NCBI RefSeq assembly: GCF_963576675.1
Contig: NC_088918.1
Span: forward strand, 60,655,501 to 60,719,500
Length of the DNA stretch: 64,000 bases
Source: Euphorbia lathyris
Lineage: Eukaryota; Streptophyta; Magnoliopsida; Malpighiales; Euphorbiaceae
Direction of reading: 5' to 3'
The notes beneath the pieces are model-generated. The model searched no databases and was not told the origin of the DNA. It was given only the letters and a program-made list of their open reading frames with translations. How positions within the stretch are numbered: the first letter of the stretch is position 1; the number at the start of each line of letters is the position of its first letter. This document shows positions 1 through 11,104 of the stretch, one piece after another. Both the position numbers and the translations under genes were made by a program.

Positions 1-814
1 ATGTTTCTACACACATGCAGTTTGCTTATGAGGAACAGTCTGCGGCACCATTTCGATTAACAAATTAGATCACAAAAGCTTCCTATTTATGTATCAATTG
101 AATGATATTAGAGCTAGTAGATCCTCTACTCAAGTTCTGAAGCAAGTGCAAAGTTATCTTCCACTTCCAAAGCCACCAATTGGAAAAGAGAAGGTATATA
201 GAAATCAATAAAATACTCAAATTTGGGTTGCATCTCCTTTTTGTTTTGGTTGACTTTTGAGGTTCTTAATCAGCTCAATGTACCAATCACAACCAATCTT
301 TCTTTCCATGATTTCCCTCATTTTTTATGAGAATTGCTAGAAACAGACACATGCAGACTTTTTAGTGAACAACCTGTAAAATAGACAGATCTGAATACCC
401 TAAACAACATATGATTATTTCAGAACAATCATGAAATGACTAAAATAGACTAGTATAATTTCATATCCTTAATACTCCTCAAGTGTTGGAGTCAACTCAT
501 AAGCCCCAAAGTGAAGTAGTTATAACGTGTATCCCTGAAGTCAACTAGAGCTATTACTAGTGTTGTGTGTACTAGCACAAGTAGGACGTATGAGATCCAT
601 ACATATTTGACTGAAATTTAATAGGTTTTCCTTGCCATTTTATCTACAATGGCTTTTAAGACGCTCAAGTCATTCGAAATAAAGTTGACCTTGCTTGTTT
701 CTGATAAAAATAGTTCCACTTCAGTTGGTATGCTATCTCCATGAGTCTTTTAGGTCTCTATGGACAAACTTTCAACTCCCGATTCACTAAGGAGTTATGA
801 TATGCTCGAAGAGG
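1..814. other. Unassigned AT-rich DNA left of the first CACTA insertion
   Basis: No ORF longer than about 60 codons, RNA gene or repeat boundary could be recognised. It continues, after removal of the CACTA element and one ATG copy, into 5012 onward, so 1-817 and 5012-6480 were once contiguous. Its origin is unknown; a decayed retroelement is possible. Confidence 0.4.
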
Positions 815-1139
815 ATGCACTATGCCATTTTGCCTTTCACATGACACAAGATACATGACAAACATTTGTTTTCATGTCGTCTAGTTGTTTTTCGTGACAG
901 TATATTAAAATTATGTCATCTGAAAGCTTAAATGTAAACCAGCTCAATTCACATGTGGCCTTCCGATGAAACAATTCTATAATCTAAAGAAAATGCGCGT
1001 TTAAGTCAAAATTTACTTGATCATCAGATGACACATGTGATAAATGACTCATTGTATTCAGAAAACAAAAAAAAACGGCAAATAAAATTTCACTTACGCG
1101 GCCAACTAAAATAGATACCAAATTTAAGGCGCTTGATAC

Positions 1140-1320
1140 GTTTGATTGAAATTTCACAGCTCATATATAAACCATCTCTCTCATCCCAAATCCCAAATTA
1201 GGTTTCGCCTACAGCTAAGGCTTCATCTCTCTCACCCTTCTCTTTGGCTATCTCTGGTTGCTTTCTACATGCAAATCACTGGGACTGAGATCGAAACACG
1301 GTAATGGTAAGCCATATTTA
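1140..1320 (+). promoter_or_regulatory. Promoter-like segment and possible first exon inside the CACTA element
   Basis: A TATATAA box at 1164-1170 is followed after about 30 bases by a CT-rich leader (TCTCTCTCATCC, then TTCATCTCTCTCACC), the look of a plant transcription start and 5' UTR. Near 1300-1312 the leader meets GTAATG and GTAAGC, either of which could be a splice donor. No reading frame of useful length follows. A matching acceptor-like TTTTGCAG lies at about 4311-4320, ahead of a short ORF (4231-4458) and AATAAA-like sequence near 4466. This could be a captured gene start or the promoter of a non-coding transposon transcript. Confidence 0.35.
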
Positions 1321-1689
1321 GTTCGTTCCTCGATGTATTAGAGTTCAATTGTTCCTTAATCTACCTTTTCCTCATCCGATTTACTCTTGCGTATGTGGAT
1401 TTCAACAGCTGGAATAAGGATCTATTAATTTTTAGACTTATCATTGAAAAGGTTAGATCTCTTGCTTAGATACACTGATTTTACTGTATTCATTGTTAGA
1501 TTCACTAATGAAAAGCTTGGATCTTTATCCTTTTTAACCTAGGGCAATATACTTCGTGATGCTGAAAATGTTATGAACTCATCTGATTCCTTTTTATTTG
1601 AACATAATATTTGCAGGGATAGTAAGAATGTTTATGTACATAGGAAGGTTGATTGAAGACATGGTCAATCAGTTCATGTCTATAACATT

Positions 1690-3080
1690 GGAAGATTTCT
1701 TTAACTTATTGAGTATATATATGTGAAGCTTGTATGAATATGTATGTGAATAAAGCTTGTATTGGAATGAACAAATTTTGCTTGTATACTTTAACCGTGT
1801 ACGAATATGTAGTGAAGGGTTGTGTATTAAGAATATTCATATAGTGAACTTGCATGTATGAAGCATACTCATATAGTGAAGGGTTGTTTATGAATCATAG
1901 TGGGTTATGTTGTATGAACTGATTGGTTGCGTGTATGATACTGTTGTGGGTGATGCTGAAATAGGTATGAAGCGTATATAGTAAAGGGATATATCTATTT
2001 CATTGACATGTATGTGAGTTATATTGCTATGAACTAATCTTGTTTATGGTTGATGTTTTGTTTATGGTTGAATATGTATGAACTGATTAGCCATGCTCTT
2101 ACACTATATATGTTCATTGAGTATGTGTATGAAGCACGATCCTATGAGTTATATTGGTATATGAACTGACTAACTATAGCCATGCTCTGAGTATATGTGA
2201 TTTCCCATACTCTTATACTTTGAATGCTGATTGAGCATGTATGAAGCATATAATAAAGGGCCATGAGTGAAATTGTATCCATACTCTTATACTTAGATGT
2301 TCATTGAGCATGTATGAAGCATGTAGTAAAGGGTCATGAGTGAAATTTTAGATATATCTGTTTCCTTCACTTAAATAAGGATGTTGCAACTAAATAAAGA
2401 AGGGTTGTGTAATTCTATGAACTGATTTCGTTTGTATACCTTAGTTAGACATGAGTATGTGATAAAGAAGGGTTGTGTATGTGTATTGCTATGAACTGAT
2501 TTCGTTTGTATAATGATGTTGCAACTAAATAAATAAAGGTTGTGTATTGTTATGAACTGATTTCATTTGTATACCTTAGTCAGACATGAGTATGTGATAA
2601 AGAAGGGTTGTGTATGTGCATTGCTATAAACTGATTTCCATTATATAATGATGATGCAACTAAATAAAGAAGGGTTGTGTATTGCCTATAACTGGTTTTA
2701 TTTGTATTTACGATGTTCCTTTCCATTTGGCTTGTTATCTTAAAGGAAAACATTCAACATGGTGATAGGTTTATGATGCATTCAGCATAAAAAGGGCCCC
2801 TTGTGTTGACAGCATCATAAACTTCGTGACCATGCTCACTTTTTGATGAGTACAATCCAAGTGGCAGGAACATAGTAAATGAGATTTGAGTTGTGGAACT
2901 ACTTAGTGCTACTGAAAGCATGTAGTAAAGGGTCATTGAGCATGTATGAAGCATGTAGTAAATGGTCATTAGTGAAATTGTAGACATATATGTGAGTTAT
3001 ATTAGGTATGAACTGATTTCACCATTTAAATTCATTGAGTATGTGTATGAAGCATGTAGTCAAGGGTTGTGAACTTTTAT
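1690..3080. repeat. Degenerate short-module repeat zone
   Basis: Phrases such as TATGAACTGATT, TGTATGAAGCATGTAGT, AAAGGGTCATGAGTGAAATT and AAGAAGGGTTGTGTAT recur many times at irregular spacing with point changes. The whole stretch therefore looks like a diverged array of modules of a few tens of bases. No coding sequence is apparent; the small ORFs here are by-products of the repetition. Confidence 0.55.
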
Positions 3081-3279
3081 ATCAATTTAGGCTACTTGTA
3101 TGTTCTGTTATGACTTGAAAATGATAAGACTGATCAGCAAATAAGTTAGACAATGAACTAATTAGATGTCTTTTAGTGTGACTTGAATATACATATATAT
3201 ATGAACTGAATACTATGCTCTTATAGGAATAAGTTGTCTACTTTGTATTACAAAAAAGGGGGGGTGAGTGTTGCCTTTT

Positions 3280-3362
3280 GGTTCTCCTTGAAATTCCAAA
3301 TCTCTTTTACTATATACCTTCCATATGAATAGTAAATGAGATTTGGAATTTCAAGGAGAACC
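3280..3362. repeat. Perfect 25-bp inverted repeat (hairpin)
   Basis: Arms 3280-3304 (starting GGTTCTCCTTGAAATTCC) and 3338-3362 are perfect reverse complements over 25 bases with a 33-base loop. Pairing extends a few bases further with one mismatch (CCTTTTGG against CCGAAAGG). The hairpin lies just past the C-terminal end of the E2 fragment. A perfect stem in otherwise decayed DNA suggests a recent small inverted duplication or a small-RNA-type foldback. Confidence 0.75.
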
Positions 3363-3407
3363 GAAAGGAGAAAGGACAAGGGGAACTTAATCTTTGAGTT
3401 GTGGAAC

Positions 3408-4132
3408 TCATGTCCCCCTTGCATGCTCTTGAGTCCATCTCCCGGCGTTTGAATAATAATCTGCCATGTTGCTGAGGTATTACTCAGCAAATTCTTCTTG
3501 ACCAGGAAATGGCTCCTCGGTGAGGGGCTATATTAGTAGTGCATATATATGCCACAACAGCTACAAAATGCATAGACTAATTAGATCACAAACATGATTA
3601 AATGTTTATCAAATAAACTAGATAAATTGTGGCAAATCTAACCGTGGCAGTGGGATAGGCAGGGCGAGAAACGAGATGGGGAAGAGAAATCATCCCCTGA
3701 GGAGCCACATTAAGATGATAGATCCTAGTCCTGAAGTAAAACTGAGAATAGGAAGATAGTTTGATTAGTTATATATATGTGCAATATCATATAGGTTCAT
3801 ATATCTTAATGAGATAAGTTAATATTACTATTGGAGGCCTGGTTAGGAACTCTAAGGGGTAGCGGATTCGGAAATGAAATATAGCCCCTTCATAGGGGGT
3901 GTATTAGGGGCCTCTTATTTTGACTGCCCATTATAATATGTTTTCATCTAGAGGACCTGTTAGCATCAAATCAGAAGAATCATTACAGGTAGAAAGATGA
4001 AATCAGGAAGAGCTAAAGAAGAAAATATGGATTGACAGTAATACCTTCGATGGAGATAAGCCACACTGGGTTCTCCAGGTACAATCTGCATAGGTCCAAC
4101 AAGACCAGTCTCTGAACACGTGCAAGGGAGGC
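3408..4132 (-). pseudogene. Ubiquitin-conjugating enzyme (E2) gene fragment captured in the CACTA element
   Basis: On the minus strand three separated blocks resemble the E2 (UBC) fold in order. Block one (about 4132-4030) reads CTCSETGLVGP, like the CSAGPV region. Block two (3741-3650) follows an acceptor-like TATTCTCAG and reads FRTRIYHLNVAPQGMISL, close to the family stretch FRTRIYHCNINSQGVICL just before and at the active cysteine. Block three (3530-3408) reads LTEEPFPGQEEFAE, a stop, then YLSNMADYYSNAGRWTQEHA, matching the C-terminal helix that ends ARSWTQKYA in canonical E2s. The catalytic cysteine position is serine, there is an in-frame TAA at 3482-3480, and the blocks are separated by intron-like DNA, so it cannot make an active E2. 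Retained introns show DNA-level capture rather than a retrocopy. The exact E2 subgroup is uncertain. Confidence 0.65.
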
Positions 4133-5011
4133 CATTATACAGTATAAGTTTTCTAGGTCTGAATGTATAGAATGTTATGGAATTGAACGATTGAAAAGCT
4201 TATTACTTATACTAGTTTGAGAGTGGCTAAGTGAAAGGTCGTGGAAGGGGAAAGGGTAGTGCATTTAAGGTTTTGTGTAATGATGTTAGTGTATTAATGA
4301 CATGCTTTTGGTTTTGCAGATACCAAGACTTGGGGATTATAGGCCTAATAATGACTTCAAGATATGAAGCGATACATCAAGATCGATATTGTTTCATATT
4401 GGATATGTATTGCTTATTTTTTGATATTACATTCAGACATTTATTTGTACAAATGTAAACAGATTAATAAATTTGAAACCATTGATATACAAAATTTCAT
4501 GTTCATTTAAGTATGTTTCATTATTCAGGTAAAAATCAGAAATTCATTCGAAGAAGAAAGCAATGCGCCACATTTAATTAAAAAAAATGGCATCTAAACA
4601 ATAATAGGAAGACACTAAAATAAATGAATCTGTCATCTGCAAAAAAAATCCATTGACATAATTGATTAAGACCAATGTCATCTGAGACAAGCTGCAACGA
4701 CATAAATTATTATACAAACTGTCATCTTAAATACCAATATGCCAATTTCTCATATATCTCCTTGATGTTTTTAATTATTAGGATGTCATGCGATGACCCT
4801 ATAAGTGACGGTAATAATAAATAAGTTGTCATCGTAGCATGCCTAATATGACAGCCTACAAATAGGCTTATGTCATGTGACATGCCTTTATATGATAGAA
4901 CCCAACCATCGTCTGAAAGTTCATCAGACGACAGTGAGCCCCGTGACAGTTTTATTTCTTGTGGGATGACGGTTTTTAACCTCGTCTGAAGGGCTTTTCG
5001 GTGTAGTGATG

Positions 5012-6470
5012 CCATAAGATTTCACCAAATATCCATGTTATATATTTATTTGATAATAACTAGAAAGAGAAAATGCATTGTTAGAAACCTGGTGAATTGT
5101 AAACATAATTAATAAATGGATGCCAATTTTCGATGTTTAAACTGTGATTATAACACTTGAATTATCTAGCAAAAATATGTTTCATTTCATGGAATAGTCT
5201 ATTACATATCAAGGATGAAACATCGAAGGGTCGCTTCTTTCAACTTTGAATGACCCATTCCATGTTTCATCTCTTACAAAATATATGTTATAATCAACCT
5301 ATTATAATATGTCCAAAAATGTTGGGGGTGTATGCACTTCTATCAAAACTTTCAAAAAAAAAAGGTTAGCTAGGTTTGCAAACTAACAGAATCTTTGGTT
5401 CTTGGGTGGTGAGCCCTCGCTTGAGCATGAACGCTGACTTCTTTCAACTATCTTTTCTTCCTCTAGATCTGATGGTTCTAATAAATGTATGAATACATTA
5501 AATGCAAAAATAATTATAAAGAACCAAGTGTTTGTAATATTAAGGATATTATAAAACGATAAAAGAATTTTATTGGATGAGATCAATGTAACTTTGAAAG
5601 TTGATTTTGAGCTAAATGGTCCAAAGTACATTAGATGTATTAAAACCCATCAAGTATATGATATGTTTATCATTTAGAATGATGAAATACTTCAAAGACC
5701 AATAAGATTAGAATCCCTTGTTAAGGACCTTGAATCAATTAAAACCACTAAACATATAAGATTATTTTGGAAATAACTTTTTAGATATAAGGTATATCTA
5801 AATGGTTCTGCTACCTAGTGAGAACAAATGGTTTGTTGCTGAAGCAAATTTTTCTGAGAAAATGAGATCCTCATTTCTAGAAAGACAGTGGGAGCAACAT
5901 AGAGATTACGTTTGTAAGTCCCATTAGATGAGGAATTAAAACATATACATGTTTCAAAAGGAAGTGAAGACATAGTCTTATGCTCGAAGAGAGTTAGTGG
6001 GAGCACGGATTGAATCCATGCAAAAGAAAGGAACTGGTATTTGAGATTAACAAATAATGATCTAAATTTCAAAATGCCTTTAAAATACTCATTAAGGAAG
6101 TGGTTTGTTTTGTAACCTCTTGCTACAAATAATACATTATTAATAAAGTCTACATAGAACATTGAGTAAATAGGAGCATTATATGCACCTGTTGGGATAT
6201 CGAAGATTGTTACTGAGATAGGATCAGAACCCTACCACTTGTATTTCTCATCCTAGTCAAAGTAGACACCTTCAGTCATGGAAAAGGGATCATTGCACAA
6301 CCTAAGGCGTCTTGGTCATTACTAAACATGGATTACATGGATTGTAAAGACCACTAAAGTTGAGTTAAATAATGACGTCGAGGATCGGATAATAAAAATT
6401 GGACTGGCTTTGATATGATGGTCATATGAAGTCAACAGTGATAAGATCTTGCTTAGTCAGTACTAGTGCA
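5012..6470. other. Unassigned decayed DNA, probably interior of a copia element
   Basis: No frame carries recognisable domains, but the segment ends at a copia-type polypurine tract and LTR start (6471-6490), so at least its right part was probably the internal region of a copia element. A loose inverted pair GAAACATCGAAGGGTC and its partner TGACCCATTCCATGTTTC sits near 5218-5265. Short ORFs here are not supported as genes. Confidence 0.35.
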
Positions 6471-6980
6471 AGTGGGAGATTGTTAGGGTATGCCCTAGTC
6501 CTGAGATGTTATATTTAACGATATTGTTAACTGTAAGGCAATAATCTGTTAAGTTAATACTTACTTGTGCAAGATGATTAATAGAGTATCCAAGATTAGT
6601 GATCTACACACGTTTGGCCTCATCAATTGTATTCCCATTCCTCTTTATGGAAGTGATGCCCTCATCAATTTCCCTAATAAATATTAAAATACCATTCTAT
6701 ATTATAAACGAATATGATTCAAATAAAATTTTACTAAAAGCTCAAAAAATGTTATGGATAAAAATGGATATCTATAGAGAGGATGAGATGCTTTAGAACC
6801 AGATGCATGGATTATATATTGAATATTCTCTAACCAAGTATAATCAACGTGCCAGCTTAAAATATCGTCTAGTGAAATTGCAGAAGCCATGCCATCAATT
6901 CTAGGGGTGGGATGTTTTATTAGTCGTTTTTTTCTTGGACTCCTCAAGCTCACTAGATTATGCTTGTTTTAAGAGGAACA
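6471..6980 (+). mobile_element. Ty1/copia 3' end: polypurine tract and 3' LTR fragment
   Basis: AGTGGGAGAT directly followed by TGTTAGGGTATGCCC is the typical copia junction between the polypurine tract that primes plus-strand synthesis and the start of the 3' LTR. The LTR continues to the right for at least a few hundred bases; its far end was not found, and no matching 5' LTR is in the window. It may have been truncated before the unrelated solo LTR at 7209. Confidence 0.45.
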
Positions 6981-7208
6981 AAGTTGTTTTCCTTAGAGAG
7001 AGGTTCAGAGTTAGATTAGTTCCGAAAGGAATTTTGCAGATGTTTTTAGTGATGAACAAATCTTAAAATTGCATTTTTCTTCATTTTTAATCATATTACA
7101 CTTAGATGAACAGAAAAGAAAAGAAAAGAAAGGAGGTGAAATATGAAAGGAGTTACCAAAAGGATTTACTTGAAAAAAGATAGGGCCACCGATGATAGAA
7201 GAATGATT

Positions 7209-8469
7209 TGTTGGTCCCTAATACGATAAATTAGTTCTAAAAGGGAGTGGGTAGAACTAATGTGCAATTTAAACCTTTAGAAACTTTTCTCGTTTAAGTC
7301 AATTTTAAGCACAGAGGTAATTCTCGAAATCAGAGGCAAGTTCAATCTACTGAGTTATCAATCTACTTAGCTTGGTTCTGCTTCTAATACTTGCACTCGG
7401 AGGACTGCTGTTTTAGCAGAGCTTCTGAAGATCCTTAAGATTAATGATATATGTTGTACGCTGAATATTCAAAATGATCAATATGAGATAAATATTCAGA
7501 GTATGCAATAATCATAAGTAATAAATACGAGGTAAGGGAAAGAAGTTACTCAATAGATTTGTACTGGTTTGACCTACGTCCAGACCTCAAAATTCCTTCT
7601 TCTGAGCTTTGATCCACTAAAGAACTTTTTCATAGGTAGATCACAAATCTTTTACATAATAGACAAAGCTTAAGTAAATTATCGTTCTTTACAACAACAC
7701 GCAGGTATTCACTCTCTTGTTACTTGCTTATAACCGAAGCAATAATAGAGCTTCTGATTTTACTATAGAAATGATTCTGATATGAAAATCAAATGAACTA
7801 ATCTCTCTACTTTGACTATACAAATATGGAACTGATTGTGTATATGTAATTTCCTCATTTTCACTTATATTCTTTTTCTCTTTTTCGTGTGAAGATCAAG
7901 TGTGAAGAATGAAACTTGGAGTTGGCTTTTATAGGTGAAGCATTTGAAAATATCTGTTTGAATTATATAGAGTCGTTGGAGACAAACGGCTTTAGTCTTC
8001 TTTCTTGCTTCTGACCTATGTGCCAATTTATCCATTTAAGGAAAGTTGCCATTTCTGAATTCAGGCGTTTATCGATCATTGAGAAACTCATCCAATGACC
8101 GTCTTTTGAATTCTGACTCTGCAGTCTGCGTCTTTCCTTATTTGGACTATCGAGAGAGATGTATGACTGACAGAGTCTTTTATCTTCTGAGTTTTTTTAC
8201 CATAAATGAAACGCCTTGATTTGACTTAATATCAAGGGCTTCTGGTGCCGAGTTCTGGCTTTTGGGTCAGTTTCGGCTTTGGCTTAATTCATTTTAGGCC
8301 TTTCTGATTGCTTGAGTTTTATGCTTCTAATTAATTTAAACACTTAACAAACACATTAGTAATAAAACATGTTCAATTTAATTCTGAATTTGAATACCTT
8401 GGGGATCTTATTCCTTAATTATGAATTTTTTGTAATAATAAAAAACTTCATGGAAATTGCGTTTCAACA
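7209..8469 (-). mobile_element. Solo LTR of a Sirevirus-type Ty1/copia element, reverse orientation
   Basis: Read on the minus strand the segment starts TGTTGAAACGC and ends with GAACTAATTTAT..TAGGGACCAACA, the same terminal sequences as the LTR at 54288-55775 (TGTTGAAACACC to AGAGACCAACA). Both also share ACTAATGTGTTTGTT shortly after the start. A TATAAAAG box lies near 7935 on the minus strand. The flanks TGATT (7204-7208) and TCATT (8470-8474) are a near-perfect 5-bp target duplication. One LTR with no internal domain is the product of LTR-LTR recombination. Confidence 0.7.
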
Positions 8470-8819
8470 TCATTAAACCAATGGCTCTAGAAGAAATAAG
8501 GAAAACATGAAAGTGTGAAAATAGAAAGCAACATGGTTCAGTTCCCATTTATAGGAGAGAAGAAAATTAAAACAGTCAAATGGAATGACTTGAGTCGCTC
8601 CCATCTACATCCTACACTTGTCGCACATTTGTCTATCCTATGAGTACTTATGTTAAACCATAGCCAGGGTAGCAGGGTCGTGGGATTCGAAGCGTCAACA
8701 TAGCCTTAAAAGGCGTTTTTTCCTTTTTGAGGGGGCTTATCATAAGATGCAATTATTCCCTATGGGATTCCACATGAAGTCCATGCTAAATATCCTGAGA
8801 ATACATATAGAGAGTTTAG

Positions 8820-9300
8820 ATGAGGATTTACATGTGACCACTTGAATGTCTTGAGTCCGAACATTCAATGTTCGGATATAAGTTGATACAAAACCTATCC
8901 AAATGTCTCACAACCGAAAGCCTGAGATTTGGCCAGAGTTCAGTGACGACAATCAAAGGAGATACGACATGGGAGAAGTTTCTTAATTGGCAGAACACAC
9001 AAAAGCTTCCCATTGGTCTACTAATCATCCTGTGGGAAGCTGTCCCCTAAAACCCCTAAAATGAACCTTGGAGAGTCTATAAATAGAGGGTTTAAGATAA
9101 TATTTCAAGTATGTTAAAAAAATCATAGTCTCTATTACTTTTTTCATTATTCTCAAAAGTGGTATTGAAGTATCGGAGTGCTTACACCAGGTAACCAACA
9201 CCTCTCATGATATACAAGAAATTACTCGGACGTTAGAGAACATTTGAGTTCTATTAAAATTACTCAATTTATCACTTTATATAAATAATTCATTATTTAG
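8820..9300 (+). promoter_or_regulatory. LTR-like promoter segment
   Basis: A strong TATAAATAG box at 9078-9086 sits in GAGAGTCTATAAATAGAGGG and is followed by GGTATTGAAGTATCGG and CACCAGGTAACC, a layout common in plant LTRs (U3 then R). No termini, TSD or partner LTR could be defined. The overlapping 60-66-codon ORFs on both strands are not supported as genes. Confidence 0.3.
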
Positions 9301-9521
9301 TGGATACAATTTACATAAGAGTAACGAAGTCTTTTAATTAAATTATTAAATCAATTAGTTACATTTCTTCATTTTTATGCATTTCCTAAAACGCGATCTA
9401 TTTTGGACTGAAATGAGTAGTTAAAGTAAAGTTTTGATCAAATACCCCTAAAAGAGAAGTTCCAATAAGGTGGCTCCTATGGAGTGTCTCTTAGAATTGA
9501 CTTTGCCAAGGCTGGCGCTTA

Positions 9522-9901
9522 GAGCATCTCCAAGAAACTCTTAGTGCACTCTCTAAAAATAATATAAATAATTGACTCTTAGTGATTTAAGAGTGACTAA
9601 AACATATGATCTCCAACAATATTCCTTATATTCACTCTTTATTTATTATTTTATCATTAAAATTATTAATTGTTGCTATATTTACCAATAATGAGAAGAG
9701 AGAGAGTGCTTAATAATAAATTATTAATAAAAAATGAATTAAGAGGCACTAAGAGGTATAGTGAGGTTCTATATTAATAGAAATGATGAAGAGACTCTTA
9801 GTGATTTGAGGAGCTACTAAGAGGCTGTTGGAACTAATTTTTCATTTTCTCTTCTCAAATTTTAAATTAAGAGTCAATTTAAGAGGCTGTTGGAGATGCT
9901 C
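9522..9901. mobile_element. Tourist/PIF-Harbinger-like MITE, 380 bp
   Basis: Terminal inverted repeats GAGCATCTCCAA (left, 9522) and TTGGAGATGCTC (right, ending 9901) extend imperfectly through CTCTTA-rich subterminal DNA. Direct repeats TTA (9519-9521, 9902-9904) match the TWA target preference of Harbinger elements. There is no coding capacity. Confidence 0.8.
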
Positions 9902-9904
9902 TTA

Positions 9905-11104
9905 GAGGGCTTTCTGTAAAGCTGGCTCCGGACAATAGTTGACCCACTATCAAATCACACTTTTAATCATTTAATTTTTTTTAATGAATATATTTTGTAA
10001 CAAAATAATTAATTTAACATTTATATTGGCTATTTTGATAATTAATAATAATAATAATAATAAAGCTCAAAAATGTTAAATATTTAAAAAGATGACACAG
10101 TGCTTCTAAATTTTATTTTTAAATATATAGGAGTGAATAATTTTTGTTTACTTTTTAAGATTATATACCATTGAATAATTTATTGATGGTTATTTTTTTT
10201 TTTTTTTTGGTAAACGTAAGAAAACATACAAAAAAAAGACTAAGGTAGAATTATTCTCGGAAAGCTAACACCCAAAAGGTCATTTAACAACAGCTTTCGA
10301 ACCTCATGTGGCGGAAAAGAAAAACGATAGGCAGTGCTGTTTAATTAATCTTTTAAATATATAGATGTGAACTTCTAAATTTTGAATAATTTTGTATTTA
10401 CTTGTAAATTTTTAAATATGTATTCATTTTGTACATTAAAGTTTTCATTAATACTAGTGCAGATTGAGTCTCTGTGGCAGTACGGTCCAATTACATATAA
10501 AAAAAATTGATACTATAAATATAAAAAAATACAAACCATTTATTATTTTTCGTGCTCATTTTGTTGGAAACTTTTCCGTTAGAAAAGGTTATTCGAAAGG
10601 CTCTTAGGTGGATCAAATTCAAGGATTTAAGTGGTATGGAAGTGGGTGGGATCTTAGGTGTTAAAAATTTATATCTATTTTTAAATAAACATGCTTAAAA
10701 TCTAACTGGACCAAACCATTGAATCGGTATTGAATTAACAAATTCACAATTAATCCAATCGGTTTAAACGGTTCTGAGCAGTTTTTAAAGATTTAAAATC
10801 CAGACCACTCTCAACCCAAAATCATGATCGACTCCAGTTGAACCGGCTGGTCGCGGTCAGTTCTTACAACTATGGATAATATGGATGGAAACAACCAAAA
10901 TTATATTGGACAAAAGGTAAATAAATGTTGGCAACTCCTATCCTTCAATCTTCTCTACTTTTCTAGTTTTTTCCATTACTCATTTATTCTTCAATATTTT
11001 CAATTTTTTTTCTTTTTCAAAATCCAAATTATAAGTTTCAAAGTTCTAACCGTCTAATTATTAATCCAAAATGATTTGAATAGAATGTTTTTTTGTTGAA
11101 AGAT
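9905..11104. other. AT-rich spacer with a possible SINE remnant
   Basis: Mostly featureless AT-rich DNA. At about 10196-10330, read on the minus strand, GAGGTTCGAAAGC resembles a tRNA-type B box and is followed by a long A tail (the T run at 10196-10212), hinting at a SINE fragment in reverse; no A box or target duplication was seen. The ORF at 10872-11057 is low-complexity and not supported. Confidence 0.3.

Larger units (their letters stand above)
818..5008. mobile_element. CACTA (En/Spm-type) DNA transposon, non-autonomous, carrying host gene sequence
   Basis: The right end reads, on the minus strand, CACTACACCGAAAAGCCC and the left end, on the plus strand, CACTATGCCATTTTGCC; the ends share CACTA, CC, GCC and TTCA at matching spacing. 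Direct 3-bp repeats ATG flank the element (815-817 and 5009-5011), the duplication size of CACTA elements. Both subterminal zones (about 830-1060 and 4620-5000) are crowded with short motifs such as TGTCGTCTG and GTCATCTGA in both orientations, as is usual for transposase-binding ends of this superfamily. No transposase reading frame is present, so mobilisation would need a partner element. The interior holds a promoter-like start, a diffuse repeat zone, a perfect hairpin and an E2 gene fragment. The left TIR is diverged, so the left boundary rests mainly on CACTA plus the TSD. Confidence 0.7.

Noticed and set aside
5218..5265. Inverted pair GAAACATCGAAGGGTC and TGACCCATTCCATGTTTC as a MITE
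   Set aside because: Arms are short and imperfect and no target duplication was found.
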